From positions 62,001-126,000 of the forward strand of contig DLHP01000043.1 in the NCBI GenBank assembly GCA_002483285.1: a stretch of DNA of 64,000 nt. The letters are read 5' to 3'. The DNA is from Flavobacterium sp. UBA7665 (GTDB lineage: Bacteria > Bacteroidota > Bacteroidia > Flavobacteriales > Flavobacteriaceae). Each line of letters begins with the position of its first letter. The first letter of the stretch is position 1. The position numbers were made by a program, and so were the translations under genes. Shown here one piece after another: positions 52,667 to 61,160 of the stretch. The notes under the pieces are model-generated. The model saw only the letters and a list, made by a program, of their open reading frames with translations. It had not been told where the DNA came from and ran no database searches.

Positions 52667-53635
52667 TCATTCAAATTTCACGACCGATTCCGTATCGTTC
52701 ACATCGATAGACACTGTTTTCCCAAGGATCATCGCGCGGTTGTCTTTGGTGTGCCCCGCCGGAAAATTATAAATGATCGGGAATTTGTAGTCCTTTAGCA
52801 CATCCTGGATGATCTGCAAAGCGTCTTTTCCCCACAGGATTTCGTTGTCGTTCATTTCGGTCATGCCGCCAACCACCACGGCTTTTACGCCATCGAAATA
52901 GCCGTTGCGTTTGAGGTTCATCATCATGCGGTCTATGTGGTAAAGGTATTCGTCGAGATCTTCAATGAACAGGATTTTACCTTTGTAATCGATGGCCGAT
53001 TTGGACCCGAGAATGCTGTACAAAACAGACAAATTCCCGCCCACGATCTCACCCTTGGCTTTCCCGTTTCTATTGTATTCGTGGTGTGGGATATGGTATT
53101 CGAGCTTTTCGCCAAACAAGGATTTGCGTAAACTTTCTATCGCTGCTGGGCTTGCGGTCTTGGCACTTACCGCGACGATGGCGTGCAAAGTTTCAATGCC
53201 CATATTGTTGATGTGGCTGTGCAATACGGTCACATCGCTAAAACCCACGATCCATTTGGGTTTCTTCTTAAAATTCGTAAAATCGATACGGTCTACGATA
53301 CGAACGGTTCCGTAACCGCCTTTGGCTGCCCAGATCGCCTTGATGCTGGGATTGTCGAGCATTTCCTGCAAATCGGTGGCGCGTTGCCAATCGGGACCGG
53401 CGAGTTGGTGGTCTTCTTTGCCGATGGTTTTACCCACGACGACTTTTAGACCCCAACTTTCAAGCAGCTTGACAGCGGGTTGCAGGTTCACCAAATCTAT
53501 TTTTCGGGCGGTGGCAATGAGGCCAACGGTATCGCCTTTTTGCAGGAATTCGGGTGTGATCATTTTTCTTTGGGATTGTGCGGTTTGGATGAAAAATCCG
53601 AGGACGAGCAGGAAAAGGATTTTTGGATTTTTCAT
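52667..53635 (-). CDS. LD-carboxypeptidase (S66 family)
   Basis: A 322-residue serine peptidase that trims the terminal D-Ala from the L,D bond of murein tetrapeptides. ATG 53635 is chosen because it opens into a signal peptide (ILFLLVLGFFIQTAQS), which places the enzyme in the periplasm, unlike the cytosolic E. coli LdcA. Motifs: AAKGGYGTVRI, nucleophile Ser in IVGFSDVTVLH, Glu in ILFIEDLDEYLYHID and His in NFPAGHTKDN. The triad is complete. Confidence 0.88.
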   Translation of the reverse strand: MKNPKILFLLVLGFFIQTAQSQRKMITPEFLQKGDTVGLIATARKIDLVNLQPAVKLLESWGLKVVVGKTIGKEDHQLAGPDWQRATDLQEMLDNPSIKAIWAAKGGYGTVRIVDRIDFTNFKKKPKWIVGFSDVTVLHSHINNMGIETLHAIVAVSAKTASPAAIESLRKSLFGEKLEYHIPHHEYNRNGKAKGEIVGGNLSVLYSILGSKSAIDYKGKILFIEDLDEYLYHIDRMMMNLKRNGYFDGVKAVVVGGMTEMNDNEILWGKDALQIIQDVLKDYKFPIIYNFPAGHTKDNRAMILGKTVSIDVNDTESVVKFE

Positions 53636-53760
53636 TGGATTGGTTTCGACTGTGACAAATATAAATAAAATACAGTTTGTCATTCCGAACTGGCGAAGCA
53701 ATAACAAAATTACGCAAGAAAAACAGCATGATTTAGCAAAGTTTGCTTTCTTTGCCTGAG

Positions 53761-54282
53761 ATGAAATTATTCCAAATCCTGTTTATCGGACTATTATTCA
53801 CGGCTTGCCTCGGTTGCAAATCCACGCCGGCATTGTGCGAGCCCACAGCCGATGATACGGCGTGCCATTTCCCCAAACGCGTAGGTTTCATCAACGACTA
53901 TTGTAACGTGCTATCGGAAGATGAAATCAAAAACCTCGAGCGGATTACACAAAACTATTTTGCCCAAACCGGAACCCAAATCATTGTGGTGATTGAGGAC
54001 AGCAAAAAGTCGCACTCCAGGAAATTCCACTGCCCGATGGGCGTAATGGGCCAATGGAAGCTCGATTGCGACAGCTTCGATGATGTGCTAATCGTGATTT
54101 CAAAAAGACGGCATTATGTGGATTTCAACTATGGCATCAACGCCGATTCGCGATTGACCGCTCAAGACCGCAAAAACATCCTTCACAAGAATATCTTGCC
54201 CGCGTTTTACAGAAAACAATACTACAACGGTTTGCGCCGCGGCATCGCTTATATCATCGAGCACCGCAAAAACTCCCAATAG
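53761..54282 (+). CDS. TPM-domain lipoprotein
   Basis: A 173-residue lipoprotein (FQILFIGLLFTACLGC; ATG 53761 starts directly on the signal). The TPM domain follows: VGFINDYCNVLSEDEIKNLE, QTGTQIIVVIEDS and DDVLIVISKRRHYVDFNYGI, RLTAQDRKNILHKNILPAFY. TPM domains occur in photosystem-repair Psb32/TLP18.3 and in bacterial envelope proteins; some are acid phosphatases. There is no C-terminal membrane helix. Role here unknown; an interspersed repeat follows. Confidence 0.83.
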   Translation: MKLFQILFIGLLFTACLGCKSTPALCEPTADDTACHFPKRVGFINDYCNVLSEDEIKNLERITQNYFAQTGTQIIVVIEDSKKSHSRKFHCPMGVMGQWKLDCDSFDDVLIVISKRRHYVDFNYGINADSRLTAQDRKNILHKNILPAFYRKQYYNGLRRGIAYIIEHRKNSQ

Positions 54283-54288
54283 CACGAC

Positions 54289-54376
54289 TGCCCTAGCCCC
54301 GATGGCAGCGGCATCCTTTTGCTGGCTTCTTTAGCCAGTGAAAGATAAAGCGTACAGCGGGAACAGCTCCTAAAAA
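54289..54376 (+). repeat. Interspersed intergenic repeat, copy C
   Basis: TGCCCTAGCCCCGATGGCAG, GCGGCATCCTTTT, a hairpin TGGCTTCTTTAGCCA, GAAAGATAAAGCG, then GCGGGAACAGCTCCTAAAAA. It aligns well with the copy at 18971-19057. It lies between the TPM lipoprotein and the metG promoter. Confidence 0.75.
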
Positions 54377-54426
54377 CCAATTCAAACACGCGTATTTTAG
54401 TAGTGAAAACGTAAAGTGAAAATCCG

Positions 54427-54434
54427 TACTTTTG
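54427..54434 (+). promoter_or_regulatory. -7 promoter box of metG
   Basis: TACTTTTG fits TAnnTTTG and lies 20 bases before the ATG at 54455. It shows that an upstream in-frame start at 54416 cannot be used from this promoter. Confidence 0.6.
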
Positions 54435-54454
54435 CGCTTACTTATTCAAGAGAC

Positions 54455-56587
54455 ATGTTACAAAATCCAAAGAGATATACCATTACCGCGGCATTGCCTT
54501 ATACCAATGGCCCCATCCACATTGGGCATTTGGCGGGCGTTTATGTGCCGTCGGATATTTATTCGCGTTATTTAAGGCTTCAGGGCAAAGACGTGGCGTT
54601 CATTTGCGGTAGCGATGAGCACGGCGTGGCCATTTCGATGAAAGCCAAAAAAGAAGGCATTACGCCGCAGGAAGTCATTGACAAATACGACGGGATCATC
54701 CGCAAATCGTTTGTAGATTTTGGGATTTCGTTTGACAACTATTCGCGTACGTCGGCCAAAATCCACCATGATACGGCTTCGGAGTTTTTCAGGAAACTCT
54801 ACGACGACGGCAAATTCACAGAGGAAGTCACCGAACAACTCTACGACGCCAAGGCCGACCAATTCCTAGCCGACCGTTTCGTGACCGGAACCTGCCCCAA
54901 ATGTGGTAACGAGGAAGCCTACGGCGACCAATGCGAGCGTTGCGGATCGACGCTCAACGCCACTGATTTGATCAACCCGAAATCGACGATAACCGGCGAA
55001 ACACCCATCCTCAAAGAAACCAAACACTGGTTTTTGCCGCTCAACCAGTACAGCGATTTTCTCACCGACTGGATTTTGACCGGCCATAAAAATGACTGGA
55101 AACCCAATGTTTACGGACAAGTCAAATCCTGGATCGACGGCGGACTTGAACCCAGAGCGGTAACCCGTGATTTGGATTGGGGCATCGACGTTCCTGTTGC
55201 AGGTGCTGAAGGGAAGAAACTCTATGTTTGGTTTGATGCGCCAATCGGCTACATTTCATCTACCAAGGAATGGGCACAGCGCGTGGGGAAAGACTGGGAA
55301 CCGTATTGGAAAAGTGACGATACCAAGCTCGTGCATTTCATTGGCAAGGACAATATCGTGTTCCATTGCATTATTTTTCCGGTGATGCTCAAGGCCGAAG
55401 GCTCGTATATTTTGCCCGACAATGTGCCGGCGAACGAGTTTTTGAACCTCGAAGGCAACAAACTCTCGACCTCTAAAAACTGGGCGGTCTGGCTGCACGA
55501 ATACCTTGAGGATTTCCCGGATAAGCAAGACGTTTTGCGTTACGCGCTTACGTCTAACGCACCAGAAACCAAAGACAATGACTTCACGTGGAAGGATTTC
55601 CAGGCGAGAAACAACAATGAACTCGCTGCGATTTTTGGCAACTTCATCAATCGCGTGGTGGTGCTGACGCACAAATATTACAATGGCGTCGTGCCTGAGC
55701 CGGGCGAATTCTCAGAAGTGGATTTGGCGACCTTGACCGAACTCAAAGCGTATCCCGCGGTGATTTCGAGCTCGATTGAACGCTACCGTTTTCGCGAAGC
55801 CTTGGGCGAAACGATGAACGTGGCGCGCCTCGGCAACAAATACCTCGCCGACGAAGAGCCTTGGAAAATGGTCAAGGAAAACCCCGAGCGTGTCAAGACG
55901 CAAATGTACGTTGGCTTGCAGATTGCGGCGGCTTTGCGCGTATTGTGCGAGCCGTTTTTACCGTTTACCGCAGCGAAATTAGAACGCATCCTCAATACCG
56001 ACAAGATTCAAAACCGCCTTGCGGGCATTGATGATTTTGCGATGCGCGACAGCAACCTTAAAAATGTGGTACTTGAACAACCTTTGACCTGGACGTCGGT
56101 AGCCGATTTTTCTGATTTGCTTCCGGCCGGCCACACCATTGACGAAGCGCAGATTTTGTTCGCTCAGATTGAAGATGCCGAAATCCAAAAACAGATAGAC
56201 AAACTCGAAGCGACCAAAACCGCGAATATGATTGAAAATAAAAAAGCCGAACCACAAAAAGAGCTCGTCCAATTCGAGGATTTTACGAAAATGGATCTGC
56301 GTGTGGGAACCATCCTGGAGGCCGAAAAAATGCCAAAAGCCAACAAACTTTTGGTGCTTAAGGTAGACACCGGAATTGACGTTCGAACCATTGTTTCTGG
56401 TATCGCCGAAAGTTTTACGCCCGAAGAAGTGGTGGGTAAAAAAGTGACCGTATTGGTGAACCTCGCTCCGAGGAATTTGCGCGGCGTAGAAAGCCAGGGT
56501 ATGATTCTGATGACCAATAATGCCGAAGGGAAATTGGTTTTTGTGAATCCGGACACTGAGGTGTCTAACGGGGAAACCATCAATTGA
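54455..56587 (+). CDS. metG: Methionyl-tRNA synthetase
   Basis: Charges tRNA-Met. 710 residues. Class I catalytic core with the HIGH motif in GPIHIGHLAGVYV, zinc knuckle CPKCGNEEAYGDQCERCG, and the KMSKS equivalent in LEGNKLSTSKNWAVW. A fused C-terminal tRNA-binding (OB-fold) domain follows (FEDFTKMDLRVGTILEAEKM, about residue 600 onward), as in dimeric MetRS. It is followed after 1 base by a gene for an exported protein of unknown function. Confidence 0.96.
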   Translation: MLQNPKRYTITAALPYTNGPIHIGHLAGVYVPSDIYSRYLRLQGKDVAFICGSDEHGVAISMKAKKEGITPQEVIDKYDGIIRKSFVDFGISFDNYSRTSAKIHHDTASEFFRKLYDDGKFTEEVTEQLYDAKADQFLADRFVTGTCPKCGNEEAYGDQCERCGSTLNATDLINPKSTITGETPILKETKHWFLPLNQYSDFLTDWILTGHKNDWKPNVYGQVKSWIDGGLEPRAVTRDLDWGIDVPVAGAEGKKLYVWFDAPIGYISSTKEWAQRVGKDWEPYWKSDDTKLVHFIGKDNIVFHCIIFPVMLKAEGSYILPDNVPANEFLNLEGNKLSTSKNWAVWLHEYLEDFPDKQDVLRYALTSNAPETKDNDFTWKDFQARNNNELAAIFGNFINRVVVLTHKYYNGVVPEPGEFSEVDLATLTELKAYPAVISSSIERYRFREALGETMNVARLGNKYLADEEPWKMVKENPERVKTQMYVGLQIAAALRVLCEPFLPFTAAKLERILNTDKIQNRLAGIDDFAMRDSNLKNVVLEQPLTWTSVADFSDLLPAGHTIDEAQILFAQIEDAEIQKQIDKLEATKTANMIENKKAEPQKELVQFEDFTKMDLRVGTILEAEKMPKANKLLVLKVDTGIDVRTIVSGIAESFTPEEVVGKKVTVLVNLAPRNLRGVESQGMILMTNNAEGKLVFVNPDTEVSNGETIN

Positions 56588-56588
56588 T

Positions 56589-58019
56589 ATGGTAAACAAA
56601 CTATTATTGTTGCTGGCGATTCCTGTGTTTTTGAACGCACAGCAGGCCGTGAATTCGTTTCCGCTCGAGTTAAAAAGGGATAAAGCCACTTTTCAGGTGG
56701 TCAATGAGACCAGCAAACAGGTTGATTTGTTTTTGGCCGATAAGACGCACGTGACGGCTATTCGCCTCAACGAAAACATGCAGGTCGTTGACACCATTTT
56801 GGCGCCAAGGCCCGACAAGGATTACGACATGATGGTGGGGAACAACGCCAATGGCAAGGTGACTCGTTTGTTTTGGGCGTCATCCGACCACGAACAACTC
56901 TACGCGCAAACCTACAATTTTGAAAAGAACGTTGTGGCTGGGGAAAAGTTTGATTTTCCTTTCAAGGAAGATCGTTTCTTGCAATATTTCTCTGATAAAG
57001 ATCATTTCTACATGCTGAGTATCGTACGCAAGACCAGTACACTGCGGTTGTATGTTTTTGACGGAACAGGAAAAATGGAGATGAAAACCATTAGCCTGGA
57101 AGGGCAGAAATTCTTTGACTATTACTACAAGCCACTTACTTTGTACCAGTTGTTGGGCAGTGATTTTTATATGTCGGAAAGGCCTTTTTCGATCCAGCAA
57201 ATCCAAGCCGAAAATCCCACCGCACTCACGGCAAGTTCAAAAAAAAGAAAATGCTATCTGGAAGACGGGCAGCTCATTATTACCAATGACACGAGTGTCG
57301 ATCTGACACAAATCATCTCGATCAGCCTCGAAACTTTCAAACCAACAGTACTGGTGGTACCGCAGCCGTACATTATATTCAACGACCGAATCGAACTCAA
57401 TTCAAACTCATTTATTGTAGATGGAAAATTGTTCCAGATTAAAACCTCCTCGCAGAAACTAATTTTTTCTATTAAGAATCTCCAGGGGCAGTTGATTGCC
57501 GAATACAGTAAGACACCCGACGAGCAGATAGACTTTAAAAACTCGCCAATCATTCAGGAAACCGGTGACCCAGAAAACCCACGCATCCTTGAAAAAACTT
57601 CGCAATTTCTGAGAAAGGCCAACAACCAGAACTCGGGATTGTCGGTGCTGCAGGCTGATGGCAATTACCTGGTCACCCTGGGCAGCGTTTCAGACGAAAG
57701 ACAAAGTACCGGAATGGTGGTTGGCAGTATGTTTGGTATCGCTGGTGCGCTGGTGGCCGTTGCCCTTTCTAATCCTACATTGGACAGCTTCAATGCTTAC
57801 AGCAACCGAAAAGTAGTGTACATCAATTGTTTGTTTGATCAAAAGGGCAAACACGTCGGCGGGAATTTACCACCTTCGGCTTTTGACAACATCCGCAAGT
57901 TTTTGATGGGCCAACAAGAGATCAGTGCGCCGACTTTGTTTAAATTCGATGGATTTTATTATCTGGGTTACTATAAAAAATCGGACAAACGCTTTACGTT
58001 GACAAAATTTAAGGCTTAA
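56589..58019 (+). CDS. Exported protein of unknown function, downstream of metG
   Basis: A 476-residue protein with a signal peptide (LLLLLAIPVFLNAQ). The body has many short beta-strands (LFLADKTHVTAIRLNENMQV, FYMLSIVRKTSTLRLYVFDG) and may be a beta-propeller, but no repeat is firmly aligned. A Gly/Ala-rich hydrophobic stretch (MVVGSMFGIAGALVAVAL) about residue 380 looks like a glycine-zipper membrane segment. No family recognised. The start overlaps nothing and lies 1 base after metG, so it is read on the same mRNA. Confidence 0.7.
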   Translation: MVNKLLLLLAIPVFLNAQQAVNSFPLELKRDKATFQVVNETSKQVDLFLADKTHVTAIRLNENMQVVDTILAPRPDKDYDMMVGNNANGKVTRLFWASSDHEQLYAQTYNFEKNVVAGEKFDFPFKEDRFLQYFSDKDHFYMLSIVRKTSTLRLYVFDGTGKMEMKTISLEGQKFFDYYYKPLTLYQLLGSDFYMSERPFSIQQIQAENPTALTASSKKRKCYLEDGQLIITNDTSVDLTQIISISLETFKPTVLVVPQPYIIFNDRIELNSNSFIVDGKLFQIKTSSQKLIFSIKNLQGQLIAEYSKTPDEQIDFKNSPIIQETGDPENPRILEKTSQFLRKANNQNSGLSVLQADGNYLVTLGSVSDERQSTGMVVGSMFGIAGALVAVALSNPTLDSFNAYSNRKVVYINCLFDQKGKHVGGNLPPSAFDNIRKFLMGQQEISAPTLFKFDGFYYLGYYKKSDKRFTLTKFKA

Positions 58020-58050
58020 GCCTGACGCTATTTAGCAGTGTTCTTATATC

Positions 58051-58082
58051 TTGAATCAACCCAAATTGCTTTTTTAAATTTG
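58051..58082 (+). promoter_or_regulatory. Promoter for the HAD-acyltransferase operon
   Basis: TTG at 58051-58053 and TAAATTTG at 58075-58082 are spaced by 21 bases, within the range for Flavobacterium. The ATG follows 14 bases later. Confidence 0.6.
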
Positions 58083-58096
58083 ACAACAGCATTATC

Positions 58097-58783
58097 ATGA
58101 ACATCAAAGTAATCGCATTCGACGCCGACGACACCCTTTGGGTCAACGAGCCCTATTTTCAGGAAACCGAAGAAAAATTCTGCGAACTGCTTGCGCCTTA
58201 TCTTTCAAGGCATACACTGTCGCAGGAATTATTTAAGACAGAAATCGACAACCTTAAATTGTATGGCTATGGCATTAAGGGTTATATCCTTTCTATGATT
58301 GAGGCGGCGCTCAAGATTTCGAACGGCACGATTAGCACTGAAGTGATTGAGAAAATCATCCAATACGGAAAAGAGTTGCTCGAACGACCCATTGAACTGC
58401 TCGATGGCGTTGAGGAAACGCTGGAATCATTGACCTCCAACTACAAATTGGTTGTGGCTACGAAAGGTGATTTGCTCGACCAACGCCGCAAATTGCACAA
58501 TTCGGGTCTCGGGAAATATTTTCACCATATCGAGGTGATGTCTGACAAACAAGAAATCGACTATAAGGATTTGGTCAAACGTCTTGAGATTGATTCGGCT
58601 GAGTTTTTGATGATCGGCAATTCGCTCAAATCGGATGTATTGCCGGTGTTGGGCATTGGCGGACATGCCATTCATATCCCATTTCACACCACTTGGGCGC
58701 ACGAGAAGATTGACCATAAGGTAGAGCATGAACGTATGAAATCGATGGAAAACATTGCCCAAGTCCTGTCATTATTCAGATGA
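58097..58783 (+). CDS. HAD-family hydrolase
   Basis: A 228-residue haloacid-dehalogenase-superfamily phosphatase. Motif I IAFDADDTLW (nucleophile Asp and acid Asp), motif II in LVVATKGD, motif III Lys in KQEIDYKDL, and motif IV in FLMIGNSLKSDVLP. A helical cap follows motif I (subtype I). Substrate unknown. Its stop overlaps the next start by 4 bases (ATGA), so it is translationally coupled to the acetyltransferase-like gene. Confidence 0.88.
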   Translation: MNIKVIAFDADDTLWVNEPYFQETEEKFCELLAPYLSRHTLSQELFKTEIDNLKLYGYGIKGYILSMIEAALKISNGTISTEVIEKIIQYGKELLERPIELLDGVEETLESLTSNYKLVVATKGDLLDQRRKLHNSGLGKYFHHIEVMSDKQEIDYKDLVKRLEIDSAEFLMIGNSLKSDVLPVLGIGGHAIHIPFHTTWAHEKIDHKVEHERMKSMENIAQVLSLFR

Positions 58784-59409
58784 AAACCTACCTCGACCTG
58801 CAACATTGGCCCCGCAAGGAGCATTTTGACTTTTTTAGAAAAATGGAAGAACCGTTCTGGGGCGCGACGGTCCAGATCAATTGCACACAGGCTTATTTGA
58901 AATCGAAAGCACTTGGCTGCTCGTTCTTTGTTTACTATCTGCACAAAACGCTCATGGCGGTTAACCAGGTCGACGCTTTTCGTTATCGCGTAGAAGGAGA
59001 CCGCATTGCCGTTTATGATCGCATACACGGTTCGGCGACGATTGGCCGTGAAGATGGATCGTTTGGATTCTCATTGATCGAATTTGATGCTGATTTTGCG
59101 GTCTTTTCTAAAAATGCATTGGCAGAAATCAAGCGGGTCAAAAACACACCTGGGCTTTTTACACGGCGTTTCGACGAGCCCAACCTGATTCATTTTTCTG
59201 CCTTGCCCTGGCTTGATTTCTCTGGCTTGTCGCACGCCCGAAGCTTTACTTTTGCCGACAGTTGCCCCAAGATTTCTTTCGGAAAAATCACTACCGATGC
59301 AGCCGGGCAAAGCAGCATGCCGATGTCTGTGCATGTGCACCACGGTTTGGCCGATGGTGTGCATCTGGGTGCGTTTGTGGATTGTTTTACCCAAATGATG
59401 GAGGCATAA
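58780..59409 (+). CDS. Chloramphenicol acetyltransferase-like protein (type A CAT fold)
   Basis: A 209-residue trimer-type acyltransferase. The catalytic motif HHGLADGVHLGAF (HHxxxDG, about residue 187) is intact, and YLDLQHWPRKEHFDFFRKME at the N-terminus and SCPKISFGKITTD match the CAT fold. Many chromosomal members in Bacteroidetes do not confer drug resistance; the natural acyl acceptor here is unknown. Coupled to the HAD hydrolase, which suggests one metabolic step pair rather than an acquired resistance cassette. Confidence 0.85.
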   Translation: MKTYLDLQHWPRKEHFDFFRKMEEPFWGATVQINCTQAYLKSKALGCSFFVYYLHKTLMAVNQVDAFRYRVEGDRIAVYDRIHGSATIGREDGSFGFSLIEFDADFAVFSKNALAEIKRVKNTPGLFTRRFDEPNLIHFSALPWLDFSGLSHARSFTFADSCPKISFGKITTDAAGQSSMPMSVHVHHGLADGVHLGAFVDCFTQMMEA

Positions 59410-59471
59410 CTTTTATTTTCTAACTTTACAATCAAGCGCTTTAAAGCTTGATTTAATATAAACACGCAGCC

Positions 59472-59990
59472 ATGTTATCAAAAAGTATTGAAATTTCATT
59501 GAACAACCAGATTCGCATAGAAGCCGAGTCTTCACAAACGTATTTATCTATGGCCAGTTGGGCCGAAACCCATGGGCTGGAAGGCATTTCCCGTTTTATG
59601 TATGCACAGTCGGATGAGGAACGCGCGCACATGCTTAAATTGATCAAATTTGTCAACGAGCGCGGCGGGCATGCCCAGATTACTGACCTTCGGGCACCAA
59701 AAACCACCTACAACACTTTTCAGGAAATGTTCGAGGCATTGTACAAACATGAGGTGTTTGTTTCGGATTCTATCAATGACCTGGTTCATATTGCACTCAC
59801 AGAAAAAGACTATGCCACTCACAATTTCCTGCAATGGTACGTGGCCGAGCAAATTGAGGAAGAAGCGCAGGCCAAATTGATCCTTGATAAAATCAACCTG
59901 ATTGGGGATGACAAGGGCGGTTTGTATTTGTTTGACCGGGACATCCAACAGCTTACCGCGAGCAGCTCGGTGAATAACAATCCAAATTAG
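59472..59990 (+). CDS. ftn: Ferritin (non-heme)
   Basis: A 172-residue ferritin of the FtnA type that oxidises Fe(II) and stores it in a 24-mer cage in the cytosol. The four-helix bundle carries ferroxidase ligands in NQIRIEAESSQTYLSMASWA, SDEERAHMLKLI (ExxH) and AEQIEEEAQAKLILDKI. TAACTTTA upstream (about 59433) is a weak -7 box. The next gene, a very small Cys/Lys-rich protein, has its own promoter. Confidence 0.93.
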   Translation: MLSKSIEISLNNQIRIEAESSQTYLSMASWAETHGLEGISRFMYAQSDEERAHMLKLIKFVNERGGHAQITDLRAPKTTYNTFQEMFEALYKHEVFVSDSINDLVHIALTEKDYATHNFLQWYVAEQIEEEAQAKLILDKINLIGDDKGGLYLFDRDIQQLTASSSVNNNPN

Positions 59991-60006
59991 TTAAAATTTA
60001 TTTAGA

Positions 60007-60030
60007 TTGTTTTAAAATAACATATATTTG
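60007..60030 (+). promoter_or_regulatory. Promoter of the small Cys-rich gene
   Basis: TATATTTG at 60023-60030 fits TAnnTTTG; a TTG at 60007-60009 is 13 bases upstream, shorter than usual. Transcription would begin about 15 bases before the GTG start. Confidence 0.5.
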
Positions 60031-60053
60031 CTACAGTTTTTAAAGACGCTGTG

Positions 60054-60224
60054 GTGAGCAAAAAAGAAAAAGACAAGAAGAAAAAAAAGGGCGACAAAGT
60101 CAAGTTACTCAAAGCGCTAAAAGTGCCTGATAACTGCAAAAAAGAATGTTGCGAAAAGTTTAAGAAGCACGAAGACAAAAGGTGTAAAAGATGCCCGATG
60201 TTTGATTTGCTCGGCAAAAAATAA
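60054..60224 (+). CDS. Small lysine- and cysteine-rich protein (56 aa)
   Basis: A short GTG-started frame (a second GTG is one codon upstream). It encodes 56 residues: a lysine-rich head (SKKEKDKKKKKGDKVKLLKA), then LKVPDNCKKECCEKF, KKHEDKRCKRCPMFDLLGKK. Five cysteines occur as CxxxCC and CxxC, a likely zinc or iron site or redox pair. It has its own promoter box and a perfect terminator right at its stop codon, which strongly supports a real gene. There is no signal peptide. It lies next to ferritin; a metal-linked role is inference. No family is named here. Confidence 0.72.
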   Translation: MSKKEKDKKKKKGDKVKLLKALKVPDNCKKECCEKFKKHEDKRCKRCPMFDLLGKK

Positions 60225-60251
60225 AAAACCTCTCTTACGAGAGGTTTTTTT
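60224..60251. terminator. Bidirectional terminator
   Basis: AAAAACCTCTC pairs with GAGAGGTTTTT around TTAC. It serves the small Cys-rich gene and the convergent secreted-protein gene. Confidence 0.9.
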
Positions 60252-60271
60252 ATGTTCTTTAATTGCTAGTT

Positions 60272-60700
60272 CTAGTTAAAGTAGGTCCAGTTGAACCCAT
60301 CGCTCATCACGAAGATTGTACGGTTATTATTCTCATACATATAGATTATCGCCGACCCTGTAGTAGAACCTTTGGGAAAAAGCAGTCCTGCCGACGTGGT
60401 AAGCGCTGCGGTGTGCGTATTGTTGACATTCCGCAAAATATACGTGCGCCCTGGATAAGTAGTGGGGTTGGGTAAATTGAAAACCTGATCGTTAGCCAGC
60501 GGGTTCAGCGAGATATAAATACCGTCGTCAATTGGCGTAGCCACCGCGCTCCCATTCAAATTGACAACCTTCACAGAAAGATTACCGTTCACGTCTAGCG
60601 TGCTCATGGGGAGAATGGTATTAATCCCTACTTGTGCTGAAATACTGTTAAAGGCAAAGCAGCAACAGGCGATAAAAAACGCTCTTTTTACAGTATTCAT
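60272..60700 (-). CDS. Small secreted protein, unknown function
   Basis: A 142-residue protein with a signal peptide (AFFIACCCFAFNSISAQ). The mature start VGINTILPMSTLDVNGNLSV is the motif seen at the start of many Bacteroidetes secreted head/tail-fibre-like and trimeric proteins, but the usual C-terminal domain is missing and only a short beta-rich part follows (YILRNVNNTHTAALTT, TIFVMSDGFNWTYFN). No sorting domain. It may be a reduced paralogue of such proteins. Confidence 0.7.
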   Translation of the reverse strand: MNTVKRAFFIACCCFAFNSISAQVGINTILPMSTLDVNGNLSVKVVNLNGSAVATPIDDGIYISLNPLANDQVFNLPNPTTYPGRTYILRNVNNTHTAALTTSAGLLFPKGSTTGSAIIYMYENNNRTIFVMSDGFNWTYFN

Positions 60701-60704
60701 AATC

Positions 60705-60729
60705 TAGTTTTGTTTTATTGACAAAACTA
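60705..60729. promoter_or_regulatory. Inverted repeat over the promoter of the small secreted protein
   Basis: TAGTTTTGT (60705-60713) and ACAAAACTA (60721-60729) are perfect 9-bp arms with a 7-base spacer. On the minus strand TAGTTTTG is also the -7 box, so a bound protein would block it. Confidence 0.45.
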
Positions 60730-60827
60730 ATGTAAACAAAAAACGCTGTAAATTAACACCTTAGCTCAGTATCGCTTGACGAAAACGTTTTCGTGTTGAC
60801 AACTTTCTATAGTACTTGGCTTTGGGC

Positions 60828-61160
60828 TTACTTTCCGAGGAGCAGCATCTCCTGCGCAATCACTTCGGTGGTGTACTTCTTGTCACCATTTTTGTCTTCA
60901 TAACTGCGGTGCGTGAGCTTTCCTTCTATAGCGATTTCCTTGCCTTTTGACGCGTACTTTTCAATAATTTCGGCCAATTTTCCCCAAGCGACAACATGAT
61001 GCCACTGGGTCTCCTTAATCTTTTCCCCTTGATGGTTTTTATACACATCATTGGTAGCGATGGTGAGTTTCGCGCGTTTTTTGCCGGATTCGAGCGTCAT
61101 CATTTCCGGGTCATTTCCTAAGTGTCCGATCAACTGGACTTTGTTTCTTAATGCATTCAT
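60828..61160 (-). CDS. ssb: Single-stranded DNA-binding protein
   Basis: A 110-residue SSB with the OB-fold order of the family: NKVQLIGHLGNDPEMMTLES, AKLTIATNDVYKN, ETQWHHVVAWGKLAEIIEKY and GKEIAIEGKLTHRSYEDKNG. It lacks the long acidic tail (DDDIPF-type) of replicative SSB, which points to a second, short SSB, perhaps used in recombination or competence, with the main copy elsewhere. Confidence 0.9.
   Translation of the reverse strand: MNALRNKVQLIGHLGNDPEMMTLESGKKRAKLTIATNDVYKNHQGEKIKETQWHHVVAWGKLAEIIEKYASKGKEIAIEGKLTHRSYEDKNGDKKYTTEVIAQEMLLLGK

Noticed and set aside
58780..59409. Acquired chloramphenicol-resistance gene
   Set aside because: The fold and catalytic motif match, but there is no mobile-element context and it is translationally coupled to a HAD hydrolase, so resistance cannot be claimed.
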